Positions 62,047-64,000 of a stretch of DNA of 64,000 nt are shown here, piece after piece. A program made the translations under genes and the position numbers. Each line of letters opens with the position of its first letter. The stretch's first letter is position 1. Below the pieces are notes generated by a model, which searched no databases, had not been told where the DNA came from, and was given only the letters and a program-made list of their open reading frames with translations. The DNA is from Calidifontibacillus erzurumensis (GTDB lineage Bacteria; Bacillota; Bacilli; Bacillales; Bacillaceae_J). Location of the stretch: positions 1-64,000 of the forward strand of contig NZ_JABTTE010000013.1 of the NCBI RefSeq assembly GCF_013303125.1, read 5' to 3'.

Positions 62047-64000
62047 CTAATCCCAATAGGCCAATGTACGTTTCAGCATCGATTTACGATACTGCTCGGT
62101 TGATTTAATTAATACTTGATTCGTTGTATAATCCATTATTACCCCGTAACGTCGAATGACATCTAATTGGTCAATTTCTCCGTTTTTATACATCTTTTCT
62201 ACTTCATATGGGCATACATGAAGCCAAGCATTACGATTTTTTCGAATGTATTCTCTTTCTTTTTTAGTAGCTTCATGGTCAATTTCAAATAAATCAAGAT
62301 CTCGATCAATTTCTTTAATAACTACACCATAATCCTTTCGGGCTCTTTCGATTGAAACGTACTCATCAATGACATCTTCTAATACGGCGTTGACATCACG
62401 TTCTAACGGATCACCTAAACCTCCTCCACCTGCTGAAGGCCTCGTAAACGAATCCCCCTTGTTCACTTTGACATTAGAGAAAATTGTACCTAAAAATTGT
62501 TCTTGTTCAGTATTCGGGTGTAAAATTGCCCCTTGCGGAATGGATGGTAAACCACCTTTAATTCCCCATGTTATGGAACGTGAACGATCACAACAATAAG
62601 ACATAACACCACCAAATACTTCGGTTAAAACGCCTCCTTTTTCAACACCACACCCGCCTCTATACTTTCCTGGTCCAGCCGAGTCGGTAATAATAGCATG
62701 TTTTGTAGTAATAACTGGTGACAAACGCTCTTGTCCTTCACAAGGCTGCACACTAAGTCCTACACCAAAAACCGGTGATGTTGCATTAGCCCCGTCTCGG
62801 TCTATACGGCCTCCATGACCGCCTGCCATCCAGTCATACCACATAAAATAATTATTGGATGTATTGCGTCGATCATATCCACCGATTAATAAGTATTCCA
62901 AGTTAAATGAACACGCAATCGCACGTTCTGGCATGATTTCAGACCAAATTTCAAAACATGCATTCATGATTTTTTCAAAAGCACCTGAACAGAATCCAGT
63001 AACAGCAACAGGTTCAGGAGCATTGACTACTGAATTTTCAGGTAAAAACGCTTTCACAACTCGATAAAATCCGGAATTTAGTGGTACTTCTGGGAAAAAT
63101 GTTTTCGTACCTGCATATAATCCCGATAAAGCGGAACCAAAGCCTGCATTTAGAAAACAACTAATATATGGATGAGATCCGCTTAGATCATAATAAATTT
63201 CATTATTTTTAATTGTCATTTTCACACGAATTGGGATAAGCGCATCTCCAACTTCAGGATCCATATCAATATAATCAACCGCTTCCCAAGTACCTTCCGG
63301 CAAAGACTCGATCTTTTTTCTCGTTAACCGTTCAACGTAATCTTGCACCTCTTTAAACGCAGTTAAAACTGTATCTAAACCGTATTTTTTAATCAATTCT
63401 AACAACTGTTTTTGGCCAACTTTTGCGGCTTCCACTTGTGAACGTAAATCACCTAATCGTTCCTTTGGCACACGCATATTCGAAATTATAAGATTGACTA
63501 CATCAGATAAGTACTCACCTTTGCTATAAATTCGAACTGGCGGGATGCGTATACCTTCTCCAAAATGGTCACGAGACTTCACATCAAATGATCCTGGATT
63601 AGAACCACCAACGTCTGCCCAATGTCCATTGGTTTGCATGAAAGCTATTAATTGATCTTCATAAAACACAGGTAAAATGACCCTTGTATCACAAAAGTGA
63701 GTACCACCACGATAAGGATCGTTTACTAAGAAAACATCCCCCGGATGAATATCTCCCTTAAAATCTTCTAAAACAGCTTTAGCCGTTAAATGCAATGTCC
63801 CTACATGAACCGAAATATCTTGTGTTCCTTGCATCACCGTATTTCCTTCTGCATCACAAAGAGCACAACTAAAATCACGATTATATATCACAAAAGAATA
63901 GCAAGTTCTTAACATCTGTTCTGCCATTTGATCGACTAAGTTCACGAAACCATTTTTTAAGACTTCAAATGTAACAGGATCTAAAGTTGTTTCCTGTATT
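62047..64000 (-). CDS. Hydantoinase B/oxoprolinase family protein (5' end outside window)
   Basis: At least 650 residues of a HyuB-type subunit. The frame stays open to the window edge: upstream of GTG 63945 it reads LDPVTFEVLKNGF, the normal family N-terminus. GTG 63945 is therefore not the start, and the true start lies beyond 64000. Family phrases are DFSCALCDAEGNTV, PGDVFLVNDPYRGGTHFCD and GGCGVEKGG. It normally pairs with HyuA to cleave cyclic amides (hydantoins, 5-oxoproline) with ATP. The stop overlaps a hairpin GAAGCTTCGAA/TTCGAAGCT region at about 62030-62049. Confidence 0.93.
   Translation of the reverse strand, partial: IQETTLDPVTFEVLKNGFVNLVDQMAEQMLRTCYSFVIYNRDFSCALCDAEGNTVMQGTQDISVHVGTLHLTAKAVLEDFKGDIHPGDVFLVNDPYRGGTHFCDTRVILPVFYEDQLIAFMQTNGHWADVGGSNPGSFDVKSRDHFGEGIRIPPVRIYSKGEYLSDVVNLIISNMRVPKERLGDLRSQVEAAKVGQKQLLELIKKYGLDTVLTAFKEVQDYVERLTRKKIESLPEGTWEAVDYIDMDPEVGDALIPIRVKMTIKNNEIYYDLSGSHPYISCFLNAGFGSALSGLYAGTKTFFPEVPLNSGFYRVVKAFLPENSVVNAPEPVAVTGFCSGAFEKIMNACFEIWSEIMPERAIACSFNLEYLLIGGYDRRNTSNNYFMWYDWMAGGHGGRIDRDGANATSPVFGVGLSVQPCEGQERLSPVITTKHAIITDSAGPGKYRGGCGVEKGGVLTEVFGGVMSYCCDRSRSITWGIKGGLPSIPQGAILHPNTEQEQFLGTIFSNVKVNKGDSFTRPSAGGGGLGDPLERDVNAVLEDVIDEYVSIERARKDYGVVIKEIDRDLDLFEIDHEATKKEREYIRKNRNAWLHVCPYEVEKMYKNGEIDQLDVIRRYGVIMDYTTNQVLIKSTEQYRKSMLKRTLAYWD

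Noticed and set aside
1..64000. CRISPR arrays, insertion sequences, prophage genes and tRNAs
   Set aside because: I saw no regularly spaced direct repeats, transposase or integrase motifs, or cloverleaf sequences.

Overview
The window is chromosomal DNA from a low-GC, endospore-forming member of the Bacillaceae. The evidence is the gene order (16S rRNA, ygxA, ygzB, perR, then bcp, ygaE, ygaD, ygaC, sspE, mutY, yfhP, sspK, yfhH, recX, yfhE and yfhD), which matches the ygxA-perR-ygaC-sspE-yfhP-recX region of Bacillus subtilis. Small spore proteins, a PerR box, a SAM-I riboswitch and a quinol-type aa3 oxidase agree. I cannot name the species. I see no tRNA, CRISPR array, insertion sequence or phage.

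Layout. 1-358: start of an rRNA operon leaving the window to the left, with three tandem promoters. 359-20393: mostly housekeeping and sporulation-linked genes. Among them are a cobalamin adenosyltransferase/2-hydroxyacid dehydrogenase pair, an ABC-2 exporter, a bile-acid-type transporter, an L,D-transpeptidase, and four very short genes (sspK, ypzG-like, yfhE-like, yfhD). 20771-36516: the most striking region, described next. 36545-46032: a KamA-family radical SAM enzyme, a phosphate transporter pair, a DinB protein, an arginase-fold protein and qoxABCD with an Fnr-like site. 46160-54233: accessory genes including two decayed genes, a SIMPL protein, and a radical SAM/SPASM enzyme with a small companion protein. 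54381-61901: a sigma-54-controlled amine or omega-amino acid catabolic cluster. 62047-64000: a hydantoinase B/oxoprolinase gene cut by the window edge.

The central system is a bacterial microcompartment (BMC) operon of twelve genes (28849 down to 20771): class II aldolase, CoA-acylating aldehyde dehydrogenase, five BMC hexamer proteins, PduL phosphotransacylase, BMC vertex protein, CoA-disulfide-reductase-like flavoprotein, and two CoA-transferase-fold subunits. A divergent DeoR-family regulator sits at its head. Behind the regulator, separated by a bidirectional terminator, is a second operon: substrate-binding protein, sugar-type ABC transporter, methylthioribose kinase (mtnK) and methylthioribose-1-phosphate isomerase (mtnA). 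That operon starts at a SAM-I riboswitch with its own terminator. All three core BMC enzymes carry an amphipathic-helix extension resembling an encapsulation peptide. The inferred pathway is: 5-methylthioribose and/or 5-deoxyribose is imported, phosphorylated and isomerised. The ketose-1-phosphate is then cleaved in the compartment to dihydroxyacetone phosphate plus (methylthio)acetaldehyde. The aldehyde goes to acyl-CoA and acyl-phosphate. This would be a metabolosome for by-products of S-adenosylmethionine use; it is an inference from gene content.

A second coherent system is the aminotransferase/alanine dehydrogenase/aldehyde dehydrogenase operon. It has a recognisable -24/-12 promoter, an upstream inverted repeat, and an adjacent PAS/AAA+/Fis sigma-54 activator and GabP-like permease.
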